NCBI GenBank assembly: GCA_026392465.1
Contig: JAPLCA010000027.1
Coordinates: 1 to 64,000 of the forward strand
DNA length: 64,000 bases
From: Propionibacteriales bacterium
GTDB lineage: Bacteria; Actinomycetota; Actinomycetes; Propionibacteriales; Nocardioidaceae
Direction of reading: 5' to 3'
Shown: positions 35,929 through 43,530 of the stretch, one piece after another
How the letters are laid out: every line of letters starts with the position of its first letter
Numbering within the stretch: the stretch's first letter is position 1
Notes under the pieces: generated by a model
Databases searched by the model: none
Seen by the model: the letters and a program-made list of their open reading frames with translations, nothing else
What the model was told of the DNA's origin: nothing
Position numbers and translations under genes: made by a program

Positions 35929-36007
35929 CCCCTCCCCGCGTTTCGTGGACATCGTGACGATCTCGGGCGCGGAAACCGTCATGACGTCCACGAAACGCGG
36001 GGAGGGG
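35929..36007. repeat. Long palindrome between the permease and MarR genes
   Basis: Perfect 22-bp arms at 35929-35950 and 35986-36007 (core GTTTCGTGGAC / GTCCACGAAAC). The inner sequence extends the pairing with mismatches (ATCGTGACG against CGTCATGAC). It could terminate the permease transcript, but the long inner loop and the built-in palindromes ATCGTGACGAT and GTCATGAC look more like a repetitive extragenic palindrome or a large operator. Confidence 0.8.
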
Positions 36008-36029
36008 AGGGTGGGCTCGGGCGTAATAC

Positions 36030-36047
36030 ATCAGGTGCTGATATAGT
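36030..36047 (+). promoter_or_regulatory. Operator-like inverted repeat overlapping -10 of the marR-MFS operon
   Basis: ATCAG-GTG-CTGAT (36030-36042) runs directly into TATAGT (36042-36047). The ATG at 36055 follows after seven bases without a ribosome site, so transcription is probably leaderless. The position suits autorepression by the MarR protein. Confidence 0.5.
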
Positions 36048-36054
36048 TGGTTGC

Positions 36055-36489
36055 ATGCAGCAACCGGATGTCGCACGCCTGACCCAGGCCCTGCGCGATC
36101 TGGTGGCGGTCGTGTCCCGCGACTCCGCCACGCGTGGCCTGAGCCGCACCGCGGCCGGGACGCTGTCCGCCCTCGACCGGCACGGTCCGTGCCGCGTCTC
36201 GGACCTGACCCGACTCGAGGCCGTCGGTCAGCCCGCGATGACCGGACTCGTCCAGCGACTCGAGGCCACCGGCCTCGTCAGCCGCACGAGCGACCCCAGC
36301 GACCGCCGAGCGACCCTCGTCGCGATCACCGACGCCGGACGCTCCGCCCTCGCGGAACGACGCCGGAGCCAGGACGCGCTCATCGCCGCCCGACTCGGCC
36401 GCCTCTCACCCGACCGACTCGACGCCCTCGACCGCGCCGTCGACGCGCTCGTCGAGCTGACCCAGGAGGACCATGACCAGCCCCACTGA
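36055..36489 (+). CDS. MarR-family transcriptional regulator
   Basis: A 144-residue winged-helix protein. The recognition region RVSDLTRLEAVGQPAMTGLVQRLEATGLVSR and the wing SDPSDRRATLVAITDAGRSAL are typical of MarR. Such regulators act as dimers, repress by binding palindromes, and release DNA when they bind aromatic or drug-like ligands. Its end overlaps the start of an MFS exporter gene by 17 bases, the standard MarR-efflux arrangement, and an inverted repeat covers its own promoter. Ligand unknown. Confidence 0.9.
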   Translation: MQQPDVARLTQALRDLVAVVSRDSATRGLSRTAAGTLSALDRHGPCRVSDLTRLEAVGQPAMTGLVQRLEATGLVSRTSDPSDRRATLVAITDAGRSALAERRRSQDALIAARLGRLSPDRLDALDRAVDALVELTQEDHDQPH

Positions 36490-37792
36490 CCAGACATCCG
36501 ACACCGGCGGCCACGGCTCCGCCCGAGCGAGCCTGCTCGGGCAGCCGAAGGCCGTGTACGCGGTCGCCTTCGCATGCGTGATCTCCTTCATGGGGATCGG
36601 TCTCGTCGACCCGATCCTTCCCGCGCTCAAGGAGCAGCTCGACGCCACCGAGAGCCAGGTGACGCTGCTGTTCACCAGCTACCTCGTGGTCACCGCGGTC
36701 GCCATGCTCGTGACGAACGCGGTGTCCAGCCGGTTCGGGGCCAAGCGGACGCTCGTGGTCGGCCTGGCCATCATCGTGGTCTTCTCGGCCCTCGCCGGCT
36801 CCAGCGGCAGCATCGAGGGCATCGTCGCCTTCCGCGCCGGCTGGGGGCTGGGCAACGCCCTGTTCATCGCGACGTCGCTCGCCGCGATCGTCTCGAGCGC
36901 CCGCGGAGGGTTCGCCGGGGCGATCATCCTCTACGAGGCGGCGCTCGGCCTCGGCATCGCGGCGGGCCCGCTGGTCGGCGGCACCCTCGGCAACATCAGC
37001 TGGCGCGGTCCGTTCTACGGCGTCGCCGTCCTCATGTCCATCGCGCTGGCCGCGACCGTGCTCCTGCTGCCCTCCACGCCGAAGCCCACCCACGCGACGC
37101 CGCTCAGCGCCCCGCTCAAGGCCCTGCGCCACCGCGGCCTGGCGACCATGAGCGTGGCCGCACTGCTCTACAACTGGGGCTTCTTCACCATGCTCGGCTA
37201 CGCACCGTTCCCGATGGCGCTGTCCATCACCCAGCTCGGCTGGGTCTTCTTCGCCTGGGGCGTGCTCGTGGCGTTCTTCTCGGTGATCGCCGCCCCGTGG
37301 CTGCAGCAGCGCTTCGGCACGTCGGTCTCCCTGTACGCAGCCTTCACCCTCTTCGCGGTCGACCTCGCCCTCATGGCCACCGACCCCACCGACCAGCGCC
37401 TCATGGTCGGGTGCGTCGTGGCCGCGGGCATCTTCATCGGCATCAACAACACGCTCATGACGCAGGCGGTCATGACCATCTCGCCGGTGGAGCGTCCCGT
37501 CGCGTCCGCCGCCTACGGGTTCGTCCGCTTCATCGGTGGCGGGCTGGCGCCCTTCGCCGCCGGTCGGATGGTGCAGGCATGGTCGGTGCACGTGCCGTTC
37601 GCCGTGGCGGCGGTCGCCGTCCTGGGGGCGGCGGTCGTGCTGTCCACCGCCCACCGGGCGCTGCGCGACGCCGACGCCGGCCTCGACGAGGACGGACACG
37701 TCGTGACCGACCAGGACGACGTCGCCGGCGAGGTCGCCGACGAGTTCGGGGGCGCACCCGGCGCCATCGACGAGGCCCTGCACGCCCGCTGA
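36473..37792 (+). CDS. MFS efflux transporter controlled by the MarR protein
   Basis: A 439-residue, 12-helix major facilitator of the DHA1 type. It has the N-terminal motif VDPILPALKEQLDATESQVTLLF-type start, loop 2-3 SSRFGAKRTLVVGL and the motif C-like ILYEAALGLGIAAGPLVGG in helix 5, which marks antiporters. The C-terminus has an acidic tail of about 40 residues (LDEDGHVVTDQDDVAGEVADEF). The ATG has AGGAGG just upstream within marR. Likely exports a toxic compound sensed by the MarR regulator. Confidence 0.9.
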   Translation: MTSPTDQTSDTGGHGSARASLLGQPKAVYAVAFACVISFMGIGLVDPILPALKEQLDATESQVTLLFTSYLVVTAVAMLVTNAVSSRFGAKRTLVVGLAIIVVFSALAGSSGSIEGIVAFRAGWGLGNALFIATSLAAIVSSARGGFAGAIILYEAALGLGIAAGPLVGGTLGNISWRGPFYGVAVLMSIALAATVLLLPSTPKPTHATPLSAPLKALRHRGLATMSVAALLYNWGFFTMLGYAPFPMALSITQLGWVFFAWGVLVAFFSVIAAPWLQQRFGTSVSLYAAFTLFAVDLALMATDPTDQRLMVGCVVAAGIFIGINNTLMTQAVMTISPVERPVASAAYGFVRFIGGGLAPFAAGRMVQAWSVHVPFAVAAVAVLGAAVVLSTAHRALRDADAGLDEDGHVVTDQDDVAGEVADEFGGAPGAIDEALHAR

Positions 37793-37806
37793 GCCGGTCC
37801 ACCACG

Positions 37807-37838
37807 ACGGGGCGCGCACCTGCTGGTGCGCGCCCCGT
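37807..37838. terminator. Bidirectional terminator between the MFS and M6 peptidase genes
   Basis: Perfect 14-bp stem ACGGGGCGCGCACC / GGTGCGCGCCCCGT with the loop TGCT, between convergent genes. Confidence 0.85.
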
Positions 37839-37873
37839 GTGGCCGGGACCCCGGTCCGGTCGTCCTGGTCAGG

Positions 37874-40267
37874 TCAGTTGAACCGGACCTTCATCGAGGT
37901 GCCCTTCTCCGACAGCACCCGGACCTTGACCCCCGCGGCCGGCAGCTTCACGCCGTGCTGCGGCGCCTCCGCGTAGAAGTACTTCTTCGTGTCGTCGAAG
38001 AGCGGGGCGGCGGCCTGTCCACGGATGTACGTGGGCTTGCCGTCCGTGTGCAGGGTCATCGAGTCGGCCTTGCGCATCGAGAACGGCGCGTCGTAGACCT
38101 GGACGCGGGCCCGGAACGGCTTGCCCGTCGTCCTGTCGATGATCGGTCGCGGTCGGGCGTCGATCGGCAGGTTCCGACCCTCGCCCGGGTGGGTGATGGT
38201 GTTGTTGTCGGCCTGCGACGTGTCCCAGTAGGAGATCAGCAGCCCCTGCTGGTACGCGTAGTGCTCGACCCAGTCGGGACGCGTGCTCGCGAAGCCGAAG
38301 TTGTACGGCCCGGTCCGCAGGTACCGGTCGTACGAGACGTACGAGCGGTGGCCCATGACGTAGAAGTTGTCGTAGGCGTCCGTGGTCGTCGCCCCCACCA
38401 CGCTGAAGCCGTCGAACGTCCACGCGGCGGCACCGTCCTCCGCGCCGTCGGCGAGCAGCGTCGAGCCGGCCGCGGTCACCGCGACGTCGTCGACGAACAG
38501 GCCGGGCAGCGCCAGACCGCCGTCCGTCTTGTAGAAGAACCGCAGCTGGACGGTCGTGCCGGCGTACGCGTCGAGCGGGACCGACAGGTCGGTCCACGTC
38601 TTCTGCTCCCCGTCGATGCCCGGACGCCCCGAGGTGTCGTCGCCGATCGGCGCGCCGCCGACGGTCCCGTCGAGCGCCGTCCACGTCGCGCCGGCGTCGG
38701 TCGACGCCTGGACGTACGCGTAGTCGTAGCCCTCCTCGATCTCGTAGCGCACCTTCGCCTTCAGCACCGCGTCGGTGGCGCCCGCCGGGATGCTGACCTC
38801 GGTGGTCATCGCGTTGGCCAGGTCGTCGCCGGAGCCCGAGTGGAACTGCTTCGAGCCGGCGGCCGGGGCGCCGAGGTCACGGGTGACCTCCTTCTTCGGG
38901 AGCACGACGACGGCACCCTGCGCCTTCGCCGTGTTGTACTCCTGGGGGCCGAGCTCGAGCGTCCGCTTCTCCTGGGTCCCGACGACCTCGTAGTCGAGCC
39001 AGCCGAGCTGCAGCTTCTCCCAGGCACCCAGGTCGCCGGCGCGCTCGCCGAGCGCCTCGCCCTTGGCGTTGAGCCGCGACTGCGCCATGAGGGTCCAGTA
39101 CTCGTTGCTGTTGTCGCCGCCCGCCGTGCTGTACGCGTCGGGCAGGCCGAGGTCGTGGCCGTACTCGTGGACGAAGACGGAGAGACCGCCGTTCTCCGGC
39201 TGCACGGTGTAGTCGCCGATCCAGAGGCCGGTGTCACCGATCTGCGTGCCGCCGAGGCGGTTCTGCGCCGGCCCGGTGACCCCTTGGTCGGTCAGGAAGG
39301 CGTACCAGCGGTGCGACCAGATGGCGTCCTCGCCGTACGTCGCGTCACCGTCCTCCTCGCCGTGCCCGGCGTGGACGATCTGGAAGTGGTCGATGTAGCC
39401 GTCGGGCTCGTTGAAGTCGCCGTCGCCGTCGTAGTCGTAGCGGTCGTAGACGTCGTACTCCGCGAGCTGCTGCTTGATCTGCGCGTCGGTGCGGCCGGCC
39501 TGGCGCTGGTCGGCCACCCACTGCGTCGTGGCGTCCTGGATGAGGTTCCACGTCGAGGCGTCGTCGCGGCCGTAGCGGGCGGTGTTGTACTTGACCTTGA
39601 CCCAGTCCGACACGGTGCCGTCGATCGTGTACCGGCCCGACGACTGCGTCTCGTAGTACGTCTTGACCGACTCGACGCCCTTGCCCTCCTTGAAGTAGAG
39701 GTCCTGGTAGTGCTGCCGGTCGTAGTCGGGCTGCCAGACGGTGGAGTTGTCCTTCGTCCGGTCCGGCTCCTCGATCTGGTTGTGCTGCGGGCCGTCGAAC
39801 TTCTCGGGTCCGGGCGTGGACGGGTCGGTGTCGGCGTCCGGGTAGTCCGGGTGCCGCTCGTCCCCGAACTCCGCCAGGATGACGAACACCTTGTCGGCAC
39901 GCTCCTGCGACAGCTCGACGTACTGGTCCTTGCGCTTGCCCTTCGAGGCCTTGGCCTTCGCGCTGCGCGACGCCTTCGGGCTCGCGAGGGTCGCGGCGTC
40001 GGCCGGTGCGGCTGCCTCGCCCACCTTGACGACGGTGCTGCCGTTGCGGGTGAGGGGCTTCGCCTCGCCGCTCACGACGGACGCGACGGCCTGCTCGCGC
40101 AGCTCCCGACGCTTGTCCTCCAGCGGGTTCGGCAGGTCGTGGTCCTTCTGGACCCGGTCGACCCCCTGCTGCGGCGGCGCCTCGGCCGCCGTGGTCGGTG
40201 CTGCGAACGTGAGTCCGAGCGATGACGCGAGCCCGATCCCGAGCACGCATGACGTGACACGCTTCAC
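37874..40267 (-). CDS. Secreted M6-family metalloprotease, immune inhibitor A-like
   Basis: A 797-residue exported protease. A Sec signal peptide (VKRVTSCVLGIGLASSLGLTF, about 30 residues) is followed by a propeptide-like region rich in Lys/Ala. The catalytic domain carries the zinc motif His367-Glu-Tyr-Gly-His371 (VFVHEYGHDLGLPD), an upstream aspartate-rich YDYDGDGDFNEPDGYIDH that probably binds calcium, and the YWTLMAQSR met-turn-like segment. Beyond about residue 480 lie beta-sandwich domains (LFVDDVAVTAAGSTLLADGAED) typical of InhA. Degrades extracellular proteins. The GTG at 40267 was chosen for AGGGGGG upstream and the signal peptide; longer in-frame starts would bury it. Confidence 0.92.
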   Translation of the reverse strand: MKRVTSCVLGIGLASSLGLTFAAPTTAAEAPPQQGVDRVQKDHDLPNPLEDKRRELREQAVASVVSGEAKPLTRNGSTVVKVGEAAAPADAATLASPKASRSAKAKASKGKRKDQYVELSQERADKVFVILAEFGDERHPDYPDADTDPSTPGPEKFDGPQHNQIEEPDRTKDNSTVWQPDYDRQHYQDLYFKEGKGVESVKTYYETQSSGRYTIDGTVSDWVKVKYNTARYGRDDASTWNLIQDATTQWVADQRQAGRTDAQIKQQLAEYDVYDRYDYDGDGDFNEPDGYIDHFQIVHAGHGEEDGDATYGEDAIWSHRWYAFLTDQGVTGPAQNRLGGTQIGDTGLWIGDYTVQPENGGLSVFVHEYGHDLGLPDAYSTAGGDNSNEYWTLMAQSRLNAKGEALGERAGDLGAWEKLQLGWLDYEVVGTQEKRTLELGPQEYNTAKAQGAVVVLPKKEVTRDLGAPAAGSKQFHSGSGDDLANAMTTEVSIPAGATDAVLKAKVRYEIEEGYDYAYVQASTDAGATWTALDGTVGGAPIGDDTSGRPGIDGEQKTWTDLSVPLDAYAGTTVQLRFFYKTDGGLALPGLFVDDVAVTAAGSTLLADGAEDGAAAWTFDGFSVVGATTTDAYDNFYVMGHRSYVSYDRYLRTGPYNFGFASTRPDWVEHYAYQQGLLISYWDTSQADNNTITHPGEGRNLPIDARPRPIIDRTTGKPFRARVQVYDAPFSMRKADSMTLHTDGKPTYIRGQAAAPLFDDTKKYFYAEAPQHGVKLPAAGVKVRVLSEKGTSMKVRFN

Positions 40268-40283
40268 GTGGTCCCCCCTAGGA

Positions 40284-40315
40284 ACAACTGTTGTCTCGGG
40301 GGCCGGTCGGCCCCC
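40284..40315 (-). promoter_or_regulatory. Two palindromes in the M6 peptidase leader
   Basis: ACAAC-T-GTTGT (40284-40294) is operator-like, and GGGGGCC-GGTC-GGCCCCC (40298-40315) is a perfect 7-bp hairpin. Both lie between the GTG and a TAGGTT (40368-40363, minus) that could be the -10, so they would be in the mRNA leader. They may control expression of the protease. Confidence 0.35.
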
Positions 40316-40394
40316 TGTCGCGTCGGCGGGCCGGTGGGCTCGTCCGACACGAGGCTCGAGCCAACCTAAACGTTTGCTGAGGACGACGACAGTC

Positions 40395-40423
40395 TTGACT
40401 TCACCGGCGACTAGTACTAAAGA
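40395..40423 (+). promoter_or_regulatory. Candidate sigma-70 promoter of the CAP gene
   Basis: TTGACT (40395-40400) and TAAAGA (40418-40423) are 17 bases apart. The -10 overlaps the 12-bp perfect palindrome AGAACTAGTTCT (40421-40432), a possible repressor site. A second ACTAGT lies at 40410-40415. Confidence 0.45.
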
Positions 40424-40518
40424 ACTAGTTCTCCCCGGCTCCGACGCGGTGGTCGCTGGCACTCGGGCCCGGGAGGTGTGACACTGACGACAGTCCCATC
40501 CCTGACGTCAGGACCACC

Positions 40519-41019
40519 ATGCGCACCACCATCGCCGTCGTTCTCACCGCCCTCCTCGTGAGCCTCACGGGAGGCTCCGCGCACGCCGTGGTGCGGGTGA
40601 GCGTCTACTCGCAGCAGATCCTCGAGCAGACCAACGGGGTCCGGGCGAAGTTCGACCGGCCGAAGCTCGCGCTCAACAGCTGCATGGACGGGTACGCCGA
40701 CTCGTGGGCCAAGCACCTCGCCACGCAGGAGAAGCGACTCGTCCACCGTTCGTCCGCGTCGCTCCAGGCCATCATGAAGAAGTGCGGCCTGCGCAGCATC
40801 GGCGAGAACCTGGCGTTCGGCTACGCCGACGGTCGCAGCGTCGTCGGTCGCTCCACCGACAAGGTCTGCTCCTCCTCGTGCTCGAAGATCAACTGGATGA
40901 CGTCCGGCGGGCACCGCGCCAACCAGATGAACGCCGCCTTCCGCCGGATCGGCGTGGGCGCGTGGCGCGACAGCAACGACCGCTACTACTCCGTCGCGCT
41001 GTACGGGCAGGCGCGCTAG
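40519..41019 (+). CDS. Secreted CAP-domain protein
   Basis: A 166-residue protein with a Sec signal peptide (MRTTIAVVLTALLVSLTGG to HA, about 23 residues) and a complete CAP/SCP domain: QTNGVRAKFDRPKLALN, CMDGYADSWAKHLA, GENLAFGY and WMTSGGHRANQMNAAFRRIGVG. Conserved His and Glu of the CAP cavity are present. Four Cys (CMD, KKCGL, KVCSSSC) may form disulfides. Bacterial CAP proteins are secreted and of poorly defined function, with lipid or small-molecule binding suggested for some. It is divergent from the M6 protease with a 251-base shared control region, suggesting joint regulation. Confidence 0.88.
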   Translation: MRTTIAVVLTALLVSLTGGSAHAVVRVSVYSQQILEQTNGVRAKFDRPKLALNSCMDGYADSWAKHLATQEKRLVHRSSASLQAIMKKCGLRSIGENLAFGYADGRSVVGRSTDKVCSSSCSKINWMTSGGHRANQMNAAFRRIGVGAWRDSNDRYYSVALYGQAR

Positions 41020-41085
41020 CCGGCCGCGTCGGGCCGAGCCCCCGACGCGCCGAGGTGGCGTTCGGCCCGGGTCGCGACCGTGTCC

Positions 41086-41225
41086 TAGGCTGGTGTCGTT
41101 GCCGTTGGATTTAACCGTGCCGGCAGCTCGGGGACCGCACATACCGGGCGCTCTGCTCAGCGGGTGAAACGACGGACGACGCGCCCACGACGGTCGTGGA
41201 CGCACCCGAAGGAGTAGTAGGAAAG
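41086..41225 (+). promoter_or_regulatory. Promoter and long 5' leader of the cold-shock gene
   Basis: TAGGCT (41086-41091) is a good -10 without a clear -35. From it the untranslated leader would be about 128 bases, ending in AAGGAGTAGTAGGAAAG before the ATG. Long leaders of this kind act as temperature-responsive structures in other cold-shock mRNAs; that role here is inferred. Confidence 0.45.
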
Positions 41226-41432
41226 ATGGCAACCGGAACGGTCAAGTGGTTCAACGCCGACAAGGGCTTCGGCTTCATCGCGCCCGACGACGGCAGCGAG
41301 GACGTCTTCGCCCACTTCAGCGCGATCCAGACGAGCGGCTACCGCTCGCTCAACGAGAACCAGAAGGTCGAGTTCGACGTCGAGCAGGGCCAGAAGGGCC
41401 TGCAGGCGGCGAACATCCGTCCGCTGGACTGA
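41226..41432 (+). CDS. csp: Cold-shock protein
   Basis: A 68-residue single OB-fold protein with both RNA-binding motifs (KGFGFI, and VFAHF at residues 27-31). The basic-aromatic N-terminus [19 protein letters not shown] is standard. It acts as an RNA chaperone, melting structure in mRNA during cold or growth transitions. The ATG at 41226 was chosen over one ten codons upstream, because the family starts [10 protein letters not shown] and AGGAAAG precedes it. Confidence 0.96.
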   Translation: MATGTVKWFNADKGFGFIAPDDGSEDVFAHFSAIQTSGYRSLNENQKVEFDVEQGQKGLQAANIRPLD

Positions 41433-41446
41433 CCTCGGCACCGACG

Positions 41447-41484
41447 ACACGGCCCCGCGAAGCGCACGCTTCGCGGGGCCGTGT
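41447..41484. terminator. Strong terminator after the cold-shock gene
   Basis: Perfect 17-bp stem starting ACACGGCCCCGCGAAGC with a four-base loop (GCAC). It lies between convergent csp and the small ORF ending at 41536, so it can serve both. Confidence 0.88.
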
Positions 41485-41535
41485 CCTGTCACCGGCGCGT
41501 GAGGGACACGCGGTGACGGCACCGGGTCCGGTCTC

Positions 41536-41718
41536 TCAGAGGTGACCGGACTCGTCCCAGGCGTGCTGGGCGAAGTCGGTGCCGCGCTCGCGGACCGCGA
41601 CCGTGGCGTCGGCGGCGATCGGACGGTGGGTGGCGCCCGACGGGCGACCGGGGAACCGCGCGGACGCGGCGGCGACGTCGGAGGGGCGGAAGTCGAAGGT
41701 GAGATCGTCCATGTTCAT
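41536..41718 (-). CDS. Small unknown protein (60 residues)
   Basis: The frame MNMDDLTFDFRPSDVAAASA... reads through 60 codons with almost all third positions G or C, which supports real coding. The product is hydrophilic, without a membrane helix, signal or Cys. The C-terminus DFAQHAWDESGHL is acidic/aromatic. I know no family. GAGACT six bases before the ATG fits a leaderless start, and the start codon sits inside an inverted repeat. A later ATG two codons in is an alternative start. It could be part of one unit with the larger gene behind it. Confidence 0.6.
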   Translation of the reverse strand: MNMDDLTFDFRPSDVAAASARFPGRPSGATHRPIAADATVAVRERGTDFAQHAWDESGHL

Positions 41719-41765
41719 GAGGCTAGTCTCATGTTTGGGGTGGCGACACCCCTACCGGACGGTAG
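41716..41765. repeat. Three adjacent palindromes at the start of the small ORF
   Basis: CATGAG-GCTAGT-CTCATG (41716-41733), GGGGTG-GCGA-CACCCC (41737-41752) and CTACCG-GA-CGGTAG (41752-41765) fill nearly the whole 61-base gap between two minus-strand genes. The first covers the start codon. Confidence 0.7.
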
Positions 41766-41779
41766 TGTTCGGCGCCCGC

Positions 41780-43372
41780 TCAGCGGATCTCGCGGCGCAG
41801 CTCGCCCAGGCGACGCCGCACCTCGCCGGCACGGAGGTGGTCGACGTTCAGCGGCGGCTCCAGCTCCTCCACGACGTGCTGGGCGAGCTCACGGATCGCC
41901 TCCCGGTCGTGCATGGGCCAGGTGACGACGCGCAGGTGCTGCTGCATCCAGTCGGCGACGGCGGGGTCGTCCAGACCGCGCGCCCGCAACGGCTCGTGCA
42001 GGATCGTCGCGAGGGCGGCGCGGAACGTCGAGGACCGCGAACGTCCGTGCAGCTGGACCGTCTGCACGAGGTGCCGCACCGTCGTGACGACGTCGTCGGT
42101 GCGGCCCACGGCTCCGGCGTGGCCCACGTGCAGGACGCCCGCACCGACCGGCAGCATCAGGCTGCGGTTCAGCACGCGGGCGCCCTCGGCGTCCACGTGC
42201 CACGCGAACACCCCCGCGACCTCCTGGATCGCGTCGAGGTCCTGGGGTCGCACGGCGTGCTCCGCGTTCGCGAGGTGCTGCACCGCGGCCGCCACGGCGT
42301 CGCCGGGACCGTCCTGCGACGCAGCTGCCTGCCCGCCCGCGACGACCGACGGAGGACTCGTGACGGTCACCGGCTCGTGCACGGCGTCGTCGGCGACCGC
42401 GGGCTCGGACTGGTCGACGACGGCCCTCGGCTCCGCGACGACCGGCACCGGGCGCGGTTCGTCGCCGCCGACCGTGACCTCCGCCCCGGCGTCCTGCAGC
42501 ACCGCGGCGAGCGGTCCCACGTACGCCTCGGGCGCGACGAGGTGCACCCGCCGACCGCTGACGGGGCCGTCGAGCGACTCCAGGCGCACCAGGACCCACT
42601 GGGCCCAGACGCCGCGATAGACCGGGTCGAGGTCGGCGAGCTCGCGCGAGTCGGGCGAGACCCACTCCCCCGGCTCGAGCAGGCCGTGCTCGGCCGAGAG
42701 CACGAACCACGTCGCACCGCGCGCCTGCGCCCGCAGCCGTGCGGCCTGGAAGCGGTCGGCACGGTAGACCTCGCGGGCCGGTGCGGGCACGAGCACCCGC
42801 TCGCCCGCGCCGGCCAGGAGCAGCACATCCGCGGACTCGGCCGTCGGGTCGCGGACCTCCAGCCGCGGCCCGGCCAGGCCGGCACGCTCGACGATGTCCT
42901 CGAAGGTCGCCAGCCGGGCCGACGCCTCCGGCCCGTCGTGCCGCGCCTCGACGTCGGGCTCGGGACGCGCCTGCACGACGGTCGCCTCGGTGAACGCCGA
43001 CGTCGCGAACCTCGCCTCACGCCGTGCGCGGTCGACCGGTGCGGGCGGGGTGCCAGGTGCGGCCGGGGTGGCAGGAGCGGGCGGCTCGTCGGGGTGGTCG
43101 GGCAGGTCGGGGTCCAGCTTGCGCTCCTCGGGAGGGATGACCTCGTACAGTCCGCGCGCGACCCGGCGGAACAGCGGAGACCTCACCGCGAACTGCGGCT
43201 GCTTCGGCCGGCCCCCCTCGCACAGGCCCACCAGGTGCGCCCGGATGGTCGCCTGGCTCACCTCCGGGTAGCGGCGGGCGAACCAGCGGTGCACGTGCTC
43301 GTAGCCGAACGGATCGGGCATCGCGTCGGCGCACGCGTACATCAGCTGCCACACTGGCTTGTCGTACTTCAC
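41780..43372 (-). CDS. Three-domain protein: winged helix (DUF7669-like), DUF6884-like, GIY-YIG-like
   Basis: A 530-residue protein. Residues 1-80 (KPVWQLMYACADAM, YPEVSQATIRAHL, PLFRRVARGLYEV) look like the DUF7669 winged helix. Residues 185-320 resemble DUF6884 (LVPAPAREVYRADRF, ATWFVLSAEHGLLEPGEWVSP). Residues 385-525 match the GIY-YIG nuclease-like family I know from actinobacteria: GVFAW, VLHVGHAG, SSTFRAALATIL, WMQQHLRVVTW and LEPPLNVDH. The two key tyrosines are replaced (GVF, HVG), so nuclease activity is uncertain. Pro/Ala-rich linkers join the parts. The function is probably nucleic-acid related, and a defence role is possible. The GTG follows GAGG. Confidence 0.68.
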   Translation of the reverse strand: MKYDKPVWQLMYACADAMPDPFGYEHVHRWFARRYPEVSQATIRAHLVGLCEGGRPKQPQFAVRSPLFRRVARGLYEVIPPEERKLDPDLPDHPDEPPAPATPAAPGTPPAPVDRARREARFATSAFTEATVVQARPEPDVEARHDGPEASARLATFEDIVERAGLAGPRLEVRDPTAESADVLLLAGAGERVLVPAPAREVYRADRFQAARLRAQARGATWFVLSAEHGLLEPGEWVSPDSRELADLDPVYRGVWAQWVLVRLESLDGPVSGRRVHLVAPEAYVGPLAAVLQDAGAEVTVGGDEPRPVPVVAEPRAVVDQSEPAVADDAVHEPVTVTSPPSVVAGGQAAASQDGPGDAVAAAVQHLANAEHAVRPQDLDAIQEVAGVFAWHVDAEGARVLNRSLMLPVGAGVLHVGHAGAVGRTDDVVTTVRHLVQTVQLHGRSRSSTFRAALATILHEPLRARGLDDPAVADWMQQHLRVVTWPMHDREAIRELAQHVVEELEPPLNVDHLRAGEVRRRLGELRREIR

Positions 43373-43463
43373 CGCACCTCCCGATCCTCGCTGCTGCCGC
43401 TCCTCGACAGGTACGCAGAGACGGGCACCCGCGATCCATGACGCGACGGGACGTGGATCACAG

Positions 43464-43489
43464 GGAATGCGACCGTCCGACGCGTCGTT
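43464..43489 (+). promoter_or_regulatory. SigR/SigH-type promoter of the thioredoxin gene
   Basis: GGAAT (43464-43468), exactly 18 bases, then GTT (43487-43489). This matches the consensus of the thiol-oxidative-stress ECF sigma (Streptomyces SigR, mycobacterial SigH), whose regulon includes thioredoxin genes. Confidence 0.62.
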
Positions 43490-43530
43490 GACGCCCGGGT
43501 ACGACCCCTGACGTCTGCGGAAGGAATCCC

